A DNA stretch of 64,000 nucleotides from Hofstenia miamia (lineage: Eukaryota; Xenacoelomorpha; Acoela), in the NCBI GenBank assembly GCA_004352715.1, contig SCFE01000027.1, forward strand, positions 283,780-347,779, read 5' to 3'. The notes beneath the pieces are model-generated. The model was given only the letters and a program-made list of their open reading frames with translations, was not told the origin of the DNA and searched no databases. The translations under genes and the position numbers were made by a program. Positions within the stretch are counted from its first letter, which is position 1, and each line of letters begins with the position of its first letter. Below, piece after piece: positions 1-11,725 of the stretch.

Positions 1-29
1 TATATATATATATAATCTAAAGAATAGTT

Positions 30-63
30 CCCCTCCTCAGAAAAAAAGCTGGGTGCGCCCCTG
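30..63 (+). mobile_element. Terminal relic of the CAGTGGCG hAT-type MITE family
   Basis: The segment ctcctcag...ctgggtgcgcccctg resembles the 3' ends of the complete MITEs at 44054-44294 and 58357-58598 (cccgtcagaaaatcctgggtacgcccct). The rest lies outside the window or is lost. Confidence 0.4.
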
Positions 64-599
64 ACTAAGGCTAAGTAATTTTTTAGTGCTAGTTAATGCT
101 GTAACTATAGTAGAAAAGCTGCGTGATGAGAAGTTCATTGCATAATTTTGAAAATTCATTTTTAATATTTGAGGAAATTCAACAAAATTAAGCGCGTTTT
201 ATATATAAAGCAGCAAGCGAAATTGCTTAAGCATAGACTGAGGTCTATTTTGGTATTTTGCTAGAATTAGGTCAAAATGTATGTGAATTTCAGCATTTTG
301 ATTTCACATGTAAAAATGCAAATATTTATACATATATACATACATATCGCATACAGGAAGGGGATTTCCCTAATTTTTACTCTAATATAATATCTATATA
401 TATACAAACTATTCTTCACTTGAAGAGAACTTTGTAGTGTATATATGTTACAGTAAGATTGTGTAATAAGGAATTTCTTGAAATCGCTAAAATTTCAGTG
501 AATTTGTGAAATTTCTATTTCACTTAAAAACTTCATAAAACAACTAAGATTTAAGGTGACAAACTTCCCACCATAATTCATAGTCTCTCAAGTAAATTG

Positions 600-1062
600 A
601 GGCAAGAATCTGAATTTCTGCACAGGTGGTCTTTTGATCGACATTCTTTTTGATGAGTATAGCTCAAAACGTGACTCATCTGAAAATATAACATTATACC
701 GATGTTCAGACGAATTGTCTCTCATCAATTTGGCCCACCTCTCCGGCGTAATCTTTGCTTTGAGGTTAAGAATGGCTTTGTGGGTGCCACAAGATTCTCA
801 ATTGAGTACTTCTGCAGAATGTTTCGCACAGTTCTTGCCGTCGCGAATTGACTATCAGCCCATTCCTTGCGAAGTTCCTCTGAAGTCTTTCTGGGATTTC
901 GCTTTGAAAGGCACAAAAGAGCTTACTGGGAATTTTTGGAGGTCTTCTTTGATCTTCCGGACTTTGGCTTGGGGGTAAGGAGATTTTCAGATGTGAAACG
1001 TCTGATGATATCACCAACAGTACTTCGTGGTCGCTCTACAAGTTGGGATATATTACACTGAC
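600..1062 (-). pseudogene. Tc1-like transposase fragment (frameshifted)
   Basis: Reading the minus strand downward, pieces in different frames match the order of a Tc1 transposase. First comes a helix-turn-helix piece NISQLVERPRSTVGDIIRRF (about 1058-1000), with KPKSGRSKK after it. Then the second DNA-binding helix set: NPRKTSEELRKEW and ARTVRNILQKY with KPFLTSKQRLRRR (about 900-740). Then the first catalytic-region motif SDESRFELYSSKRMSIKRPP (about 690-620). At least three frameshifts separate these blocks. The second and third catalytic acidic residues are absent, so the protein is dead. Confidence 0.75.
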
Positions 1063-1402
1063 TCACCCTTCCAAATGTTTGGGGATAATCAACTCGTGGA
1101 TGGCAATAGGTATGTAACCAGGCATCATATATGGCGAGGAAAGACTGTTAGATATTTTCAAAATAAATAGACTGATTTGGACTGAAGTGGCATTTTTTCC
1201 AAGAAAAAATTAGCTAACCACAAGCAATGTAGGATTTTTCCTTTAAATTTAAGGTAAACAATGATAATTATTTCTCAACATTGATGAATTCCTCTTTCTG
1301 CAACACTAAATCTAATTAAAAATTACCCATGACATTCTTGGCGACAATTTTTTTGGAAATATTTATGACACATCATGGATGGCCGAATTCTTTTTTCCAG
1401 TC

Positions 1403-1405
<3 letters not shown>
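600..1405 (-). mobile_element. Truncated Tc1-like transposon
   Basis: On the minus strand the element starts at 1405 with CAGGACTGGAAAAAAGAATT, a Tc1-type inverted-repeat start, abutting a TA inside a (TA)n tract (1406-1436). The transposase relic runs to about 600. The downstream catalytic part and the other terminal repeat are not visible, so the element is truncated. Confidence 0.6.
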
Positions 1406-1439
<34 letters not shown>

Positions 1440-1879
1440 TATAATATAGGTGAGTAACAGGTAACGCCCAATTTTTCATAATAGCCTTACTTGACAAATT
1501 TTTATATTCTCAACAACGCCTGTGCGTCTTCCAATATTAATTTCTTGATTTAACCTCCATGGGTTTTTCATTTTGGGAAGTGTTAAGCGACCTTGTTTAC
1601 TCTCGAAGAGATTTTGCTCGCTATCGGAAATCCAGGATTGAATTACGAACGGAATCAGAATAATTGGTATTGAAATGTTTGACTAAGTGAGCAGAATTGT
1701 TAGTACCCGGCTGGGACTGTGTGGGCAAAATTCCAATCTGAAAATAAATTCTGTAAAATGCCTTTTTAATGAGTGTTCGGTTAATTTTGTAAGGATTTTC
1801 AAAAATTTTATTCCGAACGTCGATTCTTCATTAGAAAAATTTAAAGTGTCTATTTTCTCAATATAATAATTATAGACCT

Positions 1880-1945
1880 AACCCAAACCCCTTCCCCAAC
1901 TTTAATATTAACCCAAACCATAACCCTAACCCTAAACTAAGCCAA
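1880..1945 (+). repeat. Degenerate CCCTAA-like patch
   Basis: This is a run of imperfect taaccc/ccctaa units (taacccaaacc, ataaccctaaccctaaac). Similar patches occur at 4130-4160, 4470-4640, 52115-52160 and 62928-62982. It resembles interstitial telomere-type repeats but is too degenerate to be a telomere. Confidence 0.5.
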
Positions 1946-2293
1946 CTCACATCTTAGTCCAGAGGTGTACTCCTAAACAATTAACATTTTTCATGACTAA
2001 TAATGTACAAGTTAGAGTTGTGTGAAACCAGATAGAGTTTTCTACTGCCAATAGCAATTGTATCTTGAACTAAAAATTTATTTGGAACGCTGTTACGCAC
2101 GTATAAATTTGCCAGTTATACAAAAATAACACTAAACTACAAAAGCATTAAGCAAAATTTTATTATAGTAAATACATAAAAGTTGTTTCATGTATCCCAA
2201 ATCTTCCTTTTTTTCAAATGTTGCTTTCAGACTCCTATTATCGGATGCTGGACGATGATGGACTAACCACCTGTTTATTGCACTTCCTGCACA

Positions 2294-3040
2294 CAGGGGT
2301 GTTAAAAAATTAAATGCACTATTAGTATTGATTAAATATTTAAAAAATAAATAAGTGTACTTTCCAATTATAAAAAAATAACTTATTGCAATAAGTGTAC
2401 TTATTTTTTAAATATGATACATGAACTGCCTAAACTACACTAGGGTAGTGGGTTTCGTTTTATTTTATTATATGTAAATGTCACATTTAAGTAGCGATTT
2501 TAAATTTGTGATTTAATTTAACTGCCACCAATTTAGCTTCAAAATGTAGCCAAACTAAGTTAGGTCACTTTCTTTAATAATAGGTTCTTGTGTACTATAA
2601 TTGTACTTTGTATGTATCAAGCACTAACATAAATCCAAACGCACAAAGTGTTGTCCTAAGCTCTTTAAGTCAAATACAAAATTCACCATTTGTTTTTTGT
2701 TGTAGCCTATTTTCCATAGACACAACCTGATATACATTTAGTACAACTGCAATTTGTTTGTTTCACACATTGAACTTAAATTCTGATGTAAAATTTATTG
2801 AAAATGAGTGTTTATGAATTTAAAAATACAATAAATACTTGATAATTGGCATCAAAACAACCATGCTGAAAGCAGGAAATGACAAAATCCACAATCTAAA
2901 AAATTTCTTTACTAATAAAAGTGCAAAATAAGTGTAGTTGGTACACTTAATAAGTGCACTATTAGTTTAGTCCAACATACACATATTGCACTTATTATAG
3001 TGCATTTGTTTTTGAGACACTTAATTTTTTAATGCCCCTA
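2294..3040. mobile_element. Non-autonomous hAT element (MITE)
   Basis: The left end CAGGGGTGTTAAAAAATTAA and the right end, read from the other strand as TAGGGGCATTAAAAAATTAA, are near-identical 20-bp terminal inverted repeats. Exact 8-bp target duplications CCTGCACA lie at 2286-2293 and 3041-3048. An 8-bp duplication with CAGGG/TAGGG termini is the hAT signature. Inside are repeated aataagtgtac/gtacactta strings in both orientations and no transposase ORF, so it must be mobilised in trans. Length is 747 bp. Confidence 0.85.
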
Positions 3041-3815
3041 CCTGCACACCATAGTTGGGGCGGTGGATAATTTATACTGATTCTAAGCAAAGCTGATATG
3101 TGATTTTAAATCTATTTCTTTCAATTTTATAAAAGTAGTCATTTCAGCTCAAGTCAAATTGAAATGAAAATATATGCAGCCATTATTAAGGCTGACTAAG
3201 AAACTATGTTTCTCGTTGGCCGTAAGCATTAGTAAACTAATGCTCATGTTCCACAGCTTTTGTCTAGCATTGATGAGCCCCGTTTGCAATAGTAGGCTCA
3301 TAGATACGTTCAACCAGAGCTTTCGTATTGTGTACCTGACACAGCATGCATGAGCTTGAGTGGTTTAATGCTACTAGCTGCTTCAGCTGCTAAACTAGTC
3401 TAAAATTATACTCACTCCCAAATTTCTTATATACATGTAATAGAGCAAACTGCTAGTAACAAAATCAAGTTTTACAATGATGTTGAATTGGCGGGTAAAT
3501 AAAGTCCATTAATGGAAATTGTTTTAGCGAATCACTGCTACAAAGTCATTTCTTTCTTACAAACCCTTTCACACTTAATGTAATGTTCGAGCGAGTAGAA
3601 ATAGATTCCAATCCAATCACGCCTAGACTTTTAGAACCGTAATATGTAAACTTCCAATAAATTGGACATCGATAAAAGAAGAGATGGTACACGTTGACTC
3701 TAAAAAAACAAAGGGATGGTGTGCAGAATGTTTGAGAAAGATGTTATTCCAAATTATATGGTCCATTAATTAATCAATGCGAATAATTTACAAATATTAG
3801 GAAAACAAATTATAA

Positions 3816-3849
<34 letters not shown>

Positions 3850-3979
3850 NNNNNNNNNNNNNNNNNNNNNNNNNNNNNNNNNNNNNNNNNNNNNNNNNNN
3901 NNNNNNNNNNNNNNNNNNNNNNNNNNNNNNNNNNNNNNNNNNNNNNNNNNNNNNNNNNNNNNNNNNNNNNNNNNNNNNN
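3850..3979. other. Assembly gap, 130 N
   Basis: The gap is flanked on both sides by (TA)n, so the missing sequence is probably microsatellite. Confidence 0.95.
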
Positions 3980-4469
3980 TATATATATATTATATTACTG
4001 TATTTTTATGTTATATTTTTGGACAAATATAATTTATTAACAACCAAAATCCAGCACCAAAAACGAGTAATAGATATTTAAAAAGGGAGCTCAGCCCCCA
4101 ATGAAATTTAACGAGGAGGACTGAGCCTTAGTGCTAACCCTAACCCAGACCATACCCCAAACAATACGTAGAAGGGATACGCAAATTTAATTTTAATATT
4201 AGTAAGTTTCAATGTGAATTATAAAATAATTATAATATACTGCTATTAATATGTTAATTAGTGGTTGAACAACCGGCTTATGTTTGATTACAAAGCAATT
4301 ATTAGATTTGGAAATGTTTATTTAATCACCACATCGCCTTTTCCCCAAATCACGTATTTACTTTGTTTCAAAGCCTTCATAAAAGGCTTTGCTTTGTTTA
4401 CATAATTCAAAATGAATATGTTTTCATTGAGTCGGCTCTATCATGAAGATAAACATAGTATAATGTTAT

Positions 4470-4645
4470 GTTTATGGTTTTGGGTAAGATTATTGCTTGA
4501 ATACAATTTAGCTTAAAGTTAGTGTTGTGTTTAGGGTTTTGTCTTAGGTTAAGGTTAGGATTAGGGATATAGTTAGGGTTAGGTTTGGAGTTAGGTTTAT
4601 GGTTTGGGATATGGCTTGGGTTAGGGTAAGGTTAAGGGTGTGTTG
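4470..4645 (+). repeat. Degenerate TTAGGG-like patch
   Basis: This patch is built of imperfect ggttagg/gggttagg units (ttaggttaaggttaggattaggg..., gttagggttagg...ttgggttaggg). It is on the opposite strand sense from the patch at 1880. Confidence 0.5.
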
Positions 4646-5434
4646 TAATTATTATGTTAATAAATTAGCTTATTTTTGCAAAAAATTGAGTGGGAGGGTT
4701 TTGGGAGATAACGCAAAAGTACCTCTATTTCAAACACGCTTTACACCAAAACATATTAATCAATAAAACCATCTACGATGATTTATTACTGACTAAACCT
4801 TCTTGTATAAATCGCGCTACTTCATTTTGTTTTAAAGCGTGTAATGAAGTTGCCAGTTGAATTATCGCAGAACACTTATTTTAAAGCAAATCAATTTAGT
4901 TTTTCTCCAAGTAGTGGTGTGCAATTAAAATGATTCAAATTTCTTGAGATGACCGGGCCCACATTCGCCATGAACCTCTGAGGTAATTGCATTATTCAAA
5001 GCTAAAGAATAGGTGATTAGAAACTATTGCAATCACTATAATGTTATAATTTTCGGGTAATTTCAAGCGGTAATAATGTTTTTATAAACTTCTGCACTTT
5101 CCCTGAAAATAGTACTGTTGTTTCTGGGAGATTTGTTCTGATGCAGCTTATGGTCATGTACTTATTGTTCATTGACAAAAGCAACTTAAAAACCAAGGAA
5201 TATGCATGAATCAGATGCTATATTTATTTTTAGAGCTAGCATAACAGAGAAGTATACAGAAATCAGAGGCTGCAGCCCACCTAGAACCCAGCAAATCATC
5301 AGTTGTAAACTGAAAAAGTTAGCTCATTTGGTGTTTATTATCAGACACTAGCATTCCAAATTAAGCTTAGAGAATCGCGAAAAAACAGAAAGAAAAGTGA
5401 AAACATTCAAAATGAAGATGGCAATAATGAAAAT

Positions 5435-5830
5435 ATGTTCTCTCTTAATAAATCACGGGGAAAATCACATCTGATATCTAGCCCAGAAACGGCAATCTTT
5501 GTTCCACATGACATTATGAACTATCCAAAATTAGTTTCACTAGTTACAAGAATGAAGTTCTCATATGAGGAGCAGCATACACACAGCAAGCTATCATTGA
5601 GGCTTTCTCAACTGTGAAGTCTGAACATCTACAGATTGCTTTGGCACCAAGTTTACAACACTAGCAAATTCTGTAGCGTATGAATCCAAGTTCATCCTTA
5701 ACCTCATTAATCAGAAAGAGGGCTGACGATAACTTCTGATTTTACTTATGCAGCAAAGTCAGAAAAACACTTCAAAATGTCCTGCAAGTGCTCTAGTGGA
5801 ACGAGATAAGAATGATAGACCAAAACTCCG
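5435..5830 (+). other. Weak coding relic, unidentified
   Basis: A 60-codon open stretch (5435-5617; includes ETAIFVPHDIMNYPKLVSLV) is followed by text that stays partly protein-like in other frames (QAIIEAFSTVKSEHLQIAL near 5590-5650). This looks like a decayed mobile-element gene, but I cannot name it. Confidence 0.2.
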
Positions 5831-6043
5831 GAAAATGAAGCGAACTCGTTTTTCAGAATAAATTTATCTGAAAAAATGGACGTCTGTCTTCATGTAGGCC
5901 TTAGTAATCAGATTAAGATTTGGTATTTTTATTTTTAAGGATATTGTACAAACTAGCCCTTCCTGTCATGTAGCTTGAAATATATTTTTATTATTCAATA
6001 TGAGCTTTTTTTATAGCTTTGACACTGGAGATAGACCCGGAAG

Positions 6044-6602
6044 TAGTCTTGCGGGAGAACAATTGTCTGTTCCCGCTCCCAGCAAAAAGTTTGCTCCCGC
6101 ATTAACAAAATAACTCCTGCTCCCGCAAAACTCCAACGAAAAATCCCGTGCATAAGAACATGTAAAAATATTGTAATAATTACTGTATTGACTACCTGCA
6201 CCAAAATTGCTCTTGTAGTGGTTTGCTGTTCAATGGGGAAAATTTTTTCAAAAACAAATACAAACCAAATATTTCATTAATATGCATCACTACACATCAT
6301 TTTTATTTAACAAGAGTTAACAGTTTGTATTGAACTTTAAAGTCATGTGCGGTACCGTTTGATAGTCATGGTAGCTGATATTTTAGACGGCTGCCGCCCT
6401 TTAATAAGCTCCAATGAACACTACTTTGACAATGATTGAATTTTTAAAAAGTTAGGCTTGCTATTTTTAATAAGCTGCACATTTATAAAACAAATCATAT
6501 AATTAGGCACAAAATTTAAGCTTTATTGCTTCAGCGATTTTAGAAACTTGCTCCCACTCCTGCTCTCAGTTCAAATTTTACTCCCGCTCCCACGGGACTC
6601 TA
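6044..6602. mobile_element. Non-autonomous hAT element with GCTCCCGC-rich ends
   Basis: Exact 8-bp target duplications CCCGGAAG lie at 6036-6043 and 6603-6610. The left end TAGTCTTGCGGGAG pairs with the right end, read on the other strand as TAGAGTCCCGTGGGAG. Subterminal regions carry repeated gctcccgc/gctcccac words, the usual hAT transposase-binding style. There is no transposase ORF. Length is 559 bp. Confidence 0.8.
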
Positions 6603-6698
6603 CCCGGAAGATATCAATTAATATCTATGAAAATTTGACAAAAATTTTTTCATGAGTTAGAAAATTTTCATTTCAAAATCATTAGTGGTCTGATGAAG

Positions 6699-6730
<32 letters not shown>

Positions 6731-6908
6731 NNNNNNNNNNNNNNNNNNNNNNNNNNNNNNNNNNNNNNNNNNNNNNNNNNNNNNNNNNNNNNNNNNNNNN
6801 NNNNNNNNNNNNNNNNNNNNNNNNNNNNNNNNNNNNNNNNNNNNNNNNNNNNNNNNNNNNNNNNNNNNNNNNNNNNNNNNNNNNNNNNNNNNNNNNNNNN
6901 NNNNNNNN
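6731..6908. other. Assembly gap, 178 N
   Basis: The gap is flanked by (TA)n tracts at 6703-6730 and 6909-6939. It lies 370 bp upstream of the beta-helix exon at 7283. Confidence 0.95.
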
Positions 6909-6942
<34 letters not shown>

Positions 6943-7282
6943 GTGTACATACATTGCAACAATTGCCATGTTTCATGCATCAAATATTGCTTTCTATTTT
7001 CTCTTAGTATCATTGGATTTTCCATGGAAATAACACTACCTTGAATATTGTTGGTACTTTCTATGCAGTTGTGTAATACATATTAGTCTATTGCAAGACT
7101 CAGAAGTTAATATCAAGTACGATTTATTTATGATAGTGGGACAGTAATGAAAGGGAAGCAATGTAATAAAAGCATAAAAAATATGAATTTAAATCGAATA
7201 ACTCAAATTAAGAATGTAACCTAAACATTATTGCCTTGCAAATAGTTAGCATAAAACAATTTATGTCATATTTGGATTATAG

Positions 7283-8169
7283 TGGTCTCAAAATATGTCT
7301 TCATCGTTTTTATAAGAGGACGTATAAATATCATTGAAAATACTATGAAGTATATGGACACAAAACAGTCCATTATGCATTGCTTTTTCTCATCTATAGT
7401 GAGTTTTAAACGAAACACAGTGTGCCTTATAAGGAAAGCCAAAAAAGTTTTAATGTTTTCAAGAATTTCTAACTTGCAGCTTAGAAATAACATTTTCAAA
7501 GATAATGATGTTGGTAAGAATATTGCGATGAAATATTGTATCAACGTTTATTTCGGAAGCAACCAATTTCTTAGTAATATGTGTAGTAAAGAAAATATAC
7601 TTGTACGTAAAGCAAGTAAAAAATTTCAAATTGAAAATAATCTTTTTTTCAACAATACTTCTGTTTATGGAATCAAGTTTAAGAATGCAACATCAGTTCA
7701 CTCAAATGGAAATGCCTTTGTTAGAAACAACGCAAAGAGAAATGGATATTCATTGTCTTTTGAAAAAGTTCAAAAACTTAGAAGTATAAATGACTTTTAT
7801 GCAGCAAACGAACACGACATGCAACTGTTCTATGTTGCTAATTCGAAATTAATGATAAAGTTTGGTGCTTTTATATGCAGTAGCAGACCGCTAATAAATT
7901 CAAATTCAGTAAATGCGATTGTCAAAATTGAAAACTCTATCTTTGGAGAACAGAATGCAGAATGTAACTCTCCATTTATAACAAACTCAATTTTTATGAG
8001 AAGAGGAAATGAAAAAATACCAGCAAACTGTGAAAGTAACTTTATTTGGAATTCGTCTTCACGAATGTCCGATATTTGTTCACGCTTCAACAACTATCTA
8101 CAAAAATCAGATTTGACTTGTATGGCTAGCATTTTTGAGAAACTTAATGATTCCATTTTATCAAACTAA
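7283..8169 (+). CDS. Terminal exon of a second secreted beta-helix paralogue
   Basis: This is an open 887-nt exon, the same length as exon 2 at 46351-47237, starting after AG at 7281-7282 in the same phase and ending with TAA. It aligns to that exon from end to end without net indels. Matching pairs include SNQFLSNMC/GNRFLSNKC, ENNLFFNNTS/KNNHFFNNTS, SVHSNGNAFVRN/SVHSIGNSFVRN, IENSIFGEQ/VENSIFGGQ and SDICSRFNNYLQKSDL/SDICARFNNYLHKSDL. Six cysteines are shared. A GTG at 7282 is in frame but is probably not a start. No exon-1 homologue is visible between 1 and 7282, so the 5' part must lie upstream of the window, in the N gap at 6731-6908, or be lost. An intact frame despite clear amino-acid divergence argues for a working gene. 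Function is unknown. Confidence 0.6.
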
Positions 8170-9985
8170 TGCATGGTGAGGGGTTTAGAGATACACTGTA
8201 AAATATTTTATTAATTATAGTTCTCCATTACATTTTACATTATTTATAGTTGTTTGATCATAAACTTTTTGCTTAAATTCCTGCTTAAATAGCTTTATAT
8301 GGATTTTCAAGTTTGATTTTTATTGTGTTTACATGCACTCCTTCAAATTTAAGAATTATTCCTGCAGATTATGCTATAGGCAGCAGAAATCTATTGATGC
8401 ATTGAAAAAAATCTGATAAAAAACATTCTGAATGCTAATACATCTTTTAATTAGAGGGCATCAAACACAATTAAATTTATTTAAATTTTTTACTGATAGT
8501 CTCAATGAGTTCAATTTATGCTAACAGAAGGCCAACATTCTGTTTCTTTGTGTTGTCATTTAAGGTATATATAAAGTGGACTGCCAGAATTTTATTTCGG
8601 TAGGGCAGAAATTAGAAAATACACGTCTCATTTTTCTTCATTTTTGTAGTTTATATGATGTATATTATATCCTGGCGGCAAAGTACAATTATCAGCTTAG
8701 ATGATGTATATTACATTAAAACATCTCAATCTCAATTATGTTTAAAGAAAAAATAACTCTTCTGAATTGTTATATCATTCTTAGTATTAGCTAAAATAAT
8801 CACTTAAGAATTATTAATGTCTAGAAGAACGAAGTTTTCTTCTAATTTATCATTAGACTTTACATTTATTCTTAAACAGCTTGTGCGATAATGTATTTGA
8901 AATCGCTATAATAGCCATTATCATTGGATATTTAATATTTAACTATGCTTAATTAAAAAACTAACATGGTGGATTTTAATAGTCACACTATAAAATCCAA
9001 ACATACTTATTGCAACAAAAAATTTTTCAGTAGTTCTACACCTTGGACATCATTCTTTATTGTCTCTGCTAAATTTAGCATGAACAGTAATTAAACCTAC
9101 ACAACCACACAAGTAGCTGTCCTATTAAGAGAGAAGAATTGAACTTAATGCGAGAATTCAACCTCAAAGGCATGTTTGCAAATAACTTCAATGATTATAT
9201 TCACAAAGAAAAGGAAAAAGGAAAATCGAAAGTTATCCCACAGTTTCCAGTGTACCCCAGATGAAAAGGTGGAAATCCAACATCCACAAGAACTTCTTTC
9301 TTAATTGTAAAAATCACATATGAATGAGAATACAGTGCAAAAAACGTAGTCCCAACTGCAAATAGAACTGTTAGTATAGGAGTACAAAGAGGTAAGAAAA
9401 AGAAACTAGAAACTCAGAGAATTTTAACATATTAAAATTTTTTCTATGTAAAGAATAAACATTACATTTGAGAAGTCAAGTGAATTAATGAGAAAAGAAG
9501 ACATAAATCAATTACTCAAACAGATAGATCCTATGACTGACAAAAAATTACACCAAAAGACACTAATAAAAAAAGAAAATTCGAATTATATATAGCAAAT
9601 CAGGGCTAGAAACGGGTAGTATTGCATTTGCATCATAATTTAGCAAAGAATAATAGTACATTGAGTGTTTTGGCCTTACTATAATTTGACATTTTACGAT
9701 TTGTAATAAAATTATTTAAAAATTTATTATCACTTAGACACATAATATTATTAATAGATTTATTACTAGATATTTTGAGCACTACACCTAAAATTAGAAT
9801 TTCACTATGATTTGATGTACAACCATTAAATTACTCTTTTGCTTTGTCGATGCTTGTAAAAATTGTATTTTTCATAGAAAGTCCGTTAATCTTGCTAAAT
9901 TCGTCCAGGTATTGAAAGCACTTAACTTGACTAACTGAATTAGATGCAATCAATGAATACAGAAAATTTAATTTCTATGCTGTCG
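8170..9985. other. AT-rich intergenic DNA
   Basis: This is downstream of the beta-helix exon. I see no gene, no terminal inverted repeats and no tandem array here. Confidence 0.5.
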
Positions 9986-11725
9986 TAATTATAACTCTGA
10001 ATTTAGAGGACTGTCGAATTTGCCTCAGGAAGGGTTCCACTGCAAGTTGAAGAGTATGCATGACAAGAGAGGCCTCCCTGCCGGACGCCCGTCTGCACCT
10101 GTACTTCTGGGAACAGCAAACCATTGATTTGTAGACACGATTTATTGTCTGAAAATAGTGCACGAATGAGATTTAAAGTGATTTTAGGTAGTCCAAGTGT
10201 TTTCAATGTATCAAACAAATGTTCGTGATCAATTGATAATATGCCTTTTTGAAATCAATATTTTAATATTTTTATTCTACATATGTCAATAATGCATTGA
10301 ATTGTTGAAATGTTCAATGATATGTTTCTCGCTTTCATTAGTCAGTTTGTATTACGTGAATATGTATCTAACCCATAATTTTTAGGTCCATGTTTAATAG
10401 CGAAATAGGTCGCCAGGACTTTGGATGGTCTAAATATTTTTCTTTTTCGGCAATAGTAACAAAATCGCGATTGAAATGCCTTGAGAAATTCTGCCATATT
10501 CTAGAAGTGAATTAGTTAATAATTAATACAGCGGAGAGCGAGGATTGAGCAAAAGGTCTTGTGGAAGGCAGCATTAAAGCCCTCTATGCCTGAGTAATTT
10601 CTTAACTTATGGATTTCTTGATGAATTTCGTCAATGGATGTATCGTTTCTATCATGAATGAGATCTGGAGGCTGTTTAGATTATTGTTTTCCATGTTAAT
10701 AGCAGTTTTTTTGCATAGCTGTTTGTAGTAGTCAGTAAGTGTGTTTATAATATCTTCTTGATTGTCTGAAAAATTGTTATTATCTAATTTTACATATTCA
10801 ATATTTAGGCTTATCCATTGACTTTTTGATGTAATTAGTGCTGCCATCGTTGACCTCGTGCTCAATGTTTTTAATATACTCCAACTCGCCTGGTAAAAAC
10901 CGACGCATATGCTGGTTTTTTCGAACGGTTTGGGGTTTTATCCGCATCTGCGGATGCGGTACAGTGCGGGTACTGATTTCAAATACTACGTAAATTGCGG
11001 TGCGGTCTGGGTTGACAATATGAATTATACTATGAAATCTACATAATATTATATATTTGACATCATTCACTCAATTAAACAAAATTAATCGAAAGTCAAT
11101 TCCGTGATTAACATTTTTTGGCTAAATTACCTAGAAGACACTTAGAAAATAGCGGGTGTTAGGCAAGTGCGGGTGAATTTTTCTGACAGACATGCAGATG
11201 CAGTGCGGTTGCAGGTCCACTCACTGCGGGTGCGGTGCAATGCGCTTATAAAAAATTACACCCGCGTCCATCTATAGTCCTTGTCTTTTTGACTTTAAAT
11301 ATTTCATTATAATTATACATGTCCTCAGGCAGAAAATTGTATTCCTTTTCGTAGTATCTGGCCCTACAAAAGCAATTGGACTCAATGGTTTTCTATTTAA
11401 CTTGCAAGCTAGTTCTTGACCCTTCCTTTCATCATTGGCCATTTAGCTTGAATATTTGAAATTTCAGCTTGATCTAAAGAAGAGAAAGTAATTTTTTGAA
11501 TTTTGTCATAATTATTATTTTGTAAAGTAGTATTCATTCTCCACACATCTGGCCCCTTTGCATTATTCGTAAATCAAATATGTAAGTGAAGGTTTATGGT
11601 CGGAAAATTTAATATGTATTACTTTTGATTCGGCGATAATGAGATCGTCTGTAGCAAAACAGTGATCTATGCGAGAGGAATACAAAATAATATTATTGAA
11701 ATAGGTATGCGAAAAGTTGAAAACA
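9985..11725 (-). mobile_element. L1/Tx1-like LINE fragment, decayed and interrupted
   Basis: Read on the minus strand the pieces keep LINE order. At about 11720-11560 there is an endonuclease C-terminal part (SRIDHCFATDDLII, FSDHKPSLTY, the latter containing the SDH motif). About 11560-11340 is a linker (GPDVWRMNT-like and RARYYEKEYNFLPEDMYNY). About 10890-10600 is ELEYIKNIEHEVNDGSTNYI and DIINTLTDYYKQLC, and 10218-10000 is the reverse-transcriptase palm (FDTLKTLGLPKITLNLIRAL, INGLLFPEVQVQTGVRQGG). Frameshifts follow GVRQGG. The YxDD box and everything 3' are missing. A GC-richer block at about 10890-11280 splits the linker. Confidence 0.65.
10890..11280. mobile_element. GC-richer insertion inside the LINE, probable hAT-type MITE
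   Basis: This ~390-bp block interrupts LINE coding text and carries repeated tgcggatgcggt / gcgggtgcggtgc words near both ends, like the subterminal repeats of other hAT elements in the window. I could not find a convincing 8-bp target duplication, so the exact ends are uncertain. Confidence 0.4.

Noticed and set aside
3816-4040. ORFs translated from (TA)n and N runs (also 6657-7025, 13029-13767, 52070-53185, 60288-61385)
   Set aside because: They consist of Ile-Tyr repeats and unknown bases and carry no gene evidence.
7252-7282. Coding extension upstream of the beta-helix exon (HIWII) shared with the other copy
   Set aside because: An in-frame TAA at 7252-7254 with no intervening AG makes a splice acceptor at 7282 more likely than extra coding sequence.
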